The translations under genes were made by a program, and so were the position numbers. The notes beneath the pieces are model-generated. The model did not search any database. It had not been told where the DNA came from and saw nothing but the letters and a program-made list of their open reading frames with translations. Below are positions 62,415 to 64,000 of a DNA stretch of 64,000 nucleotides, one piece after another. How positions within the stretch are numbered: the first letter of the stretch is position 1; each line of letters begins with the position of its first letter. Source of the DNA: Casuarius casuarius (lineage: Eukaryota; Chordata; Aves; Casuariiformes; Casuariidae); contig PTFA01000011.1 in NCBI GenBank assembly GCA_003342895.1, forward strand, positions 6,289,902-6,353,901. Direction: 5' to 3'.

Positions 62415-64000
62415 TGCAGTTTCTGGGGAGGTAGTGGGGTAATATGTATTCACATCTAAAAGTAAGGCAAGTTCCAGCCTGGCAGTGCTGATCAGGCAGA
62501 AGGTGTTCAACAGAGAGAAATATCAATTTTCTATGTTTCTCTATTAAGAGTAACTGTGATTGGAGGCTCTATCTTCCATTAGTTTTTCCCTGAAAACAGA
62601 ACAATGATATTAAAAAAATTAGGATCAGACTTTCTGGCCCTTTCATTTCCTATACACAGCATTTTTTTCAACTAATACTTCTCTTAAAAATTACATCTAG
62701 TTTTCTAAATACATACAATTTCTCACTCTGCAGGACTTCTAAAAAGTTTCTCAGTCAAAGACTTTGGAAGTCTAGGAGCACCAGCATTTAAGACAAACTC
62801 CTTGTTCTGGATAATAGGCATCCTTTACAGGGATTCAAAGAGCTGGCTCACTTCTCTCTCCAGACTATGGTTTGCCCTTCTGTGCTTTGCAAATTTATTC
62901 TCCTCGTTGTAACATTTAAATGAGCTTCAATGTCTTATTCATGGAGATGGATCCTCAGGTGGTGAAAAGAAGCTTTATTTGATTGATTGATCTAATTCAG
63001 TTTTCACCAGAATGAATCTGGTTGAAAATGTTCTTTTTATAGTCTCTTGCTTAACTTGCATTCCTAGAGCAACTGAGAGTGTTTCATGTACTGGTTGCTC
63101 ATTTGAAGCCAAAACGATATGTCTTGAAATTTTTAACTAATTCATTTACAGTGTGATCCTCATTTAAAGTCTACAAATGTATTGAAGCATTGAGGATGAA
63201 AGTGTTGTTTCAGAGCCTAAGTGAAAGATAGTGTCTACTTTGGGTCTAAGTAAGATATTTTTTCATTGCCTGGGTCTGGATTTGAAAGTGGGTAGCAAAT
63301 ATTGGTTTGTGAGGTGGAAGAACTCAGTCAGAAGGTGAAAAGATAGGGCAATTTTGAAAGACAGGAGGAGGTTCTGGGGGCAATGCTTAAGATGAATAAT
63401 GTAAGTGTATTCTAAAGGACTGAGTGTCAAAAAGCAAAGTTATCCTTGATTCATGTTCAATTTCAAATATTCTTGTCTGCCGGATAACAGTTTCAACCAA
63501 AGATGTTTCAAGAATAGCTTGCTTTCTCTGGCAGCGACTCCAAAAGAAAGCTCAGGAAGGAGGCCAAGAACAGGTGAACTCACATTCTTCATTGTAGGTT
63601 ATTCAGGCAGTTACTCAGCAGGCTCTAGGGATCTGTGAATCAGCTGCTGTATCCAGAATGCAACAATATTACCTCAGTTGCCTATTCTGGTAATCTGGTG
63701 GTATATCTGGGACCTCAGTAGTAATCTCAAAGTGGGCCATTTCACTAAGTTTGTTTTGCTTTAAAGGAAATTTATTTTGCAAGGAAATGCTCCTGAACTG
63801 CTCTTGAGAATTGTAAGTGCAAATCTTATCTGTTACAGCTTGAAAATACATTTAGCTGAGGACATGGGCATGTTTTCACTCTTTTATTCTTCATCCCCGG
63901 AACAACAGCCATGATGTCAAACATTTCTTCTAATGTTTATTTAAATAATTGCAGTAAAATGTTCTCGGTCTTAAATAAATTGAATCATACCTTTCATATA

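Larger units (their letters stand above)
59645..64000. other. AT-rich non-coding stretch to the window end
   Basis: Contains poly(T) T25 at 60741-60765 and a poly(T) run at 62372-62385 followed by a (CCCA)n/(CA)n tract to ~62414. No supported gene. Confidence 0.45.

Overview
The window looks like bird (at least sauropsid) nuclear DNA. It is AT-rich and gene-poor, has no bacterial-style gene packing, carries scattered single ambiguous bases, and its interspersed repeats are mostly decayed CR1 LINE fragments: reverse-transcriptase pieces, the linker before the RT, 3' ends, and an ATTCTGTG-type tail. There is also one short avian-style ERV LTR. The species cannot be named from the sequence.

Layout. 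1-480 is a strong CpG island with two usable splice donors, so a promoter and first exon. At 1986-2250 there is an open stretch that starts at a splice acceptor. Joined in phase to an ATG at 478, it gives a complete two-exon reading frame of 93 residues that I do not recognise; this is the only gene model I can defend. From about 3 kb to the end I see no convincing coding exon: the listed stretches are long AT-rich non-coding DNA interrupted by CR1 relics (13.56-14.19, 16.79-17.28, 25.38-25.76, 26.34, 31.60-31.96, 39.98-40.08 and 52.80-53.40 kb), two oppositely oriented copies of an unclassified repeat (29.77 and 31.59 kb), a solo LTR (49.07-49.43 kb), a retroelement-like GC-richer block split by a TA/CA microsatellite (51.6-52.26 kb), poly(A)/poly(T) tracts and small tandem duplications.

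Around 56.4-57.48 kb a second CpG-retaining, partly very GC-rich island stands in AT-rich DNA. About 0.5 kb further on (57.86-58.15 kb) is a gene-free segment with a perfect 14-bp inverted repeat. Together they look like a regulatory cluster or an unannotated promoter far from the 5' gene.

No tRNA, rRNA, CRISPR, phage or operon structure was seen. No complete mobile element with intact coding capacity is present. All repeat assignments come from remembered family sequence and motif resemblance, not from a search.
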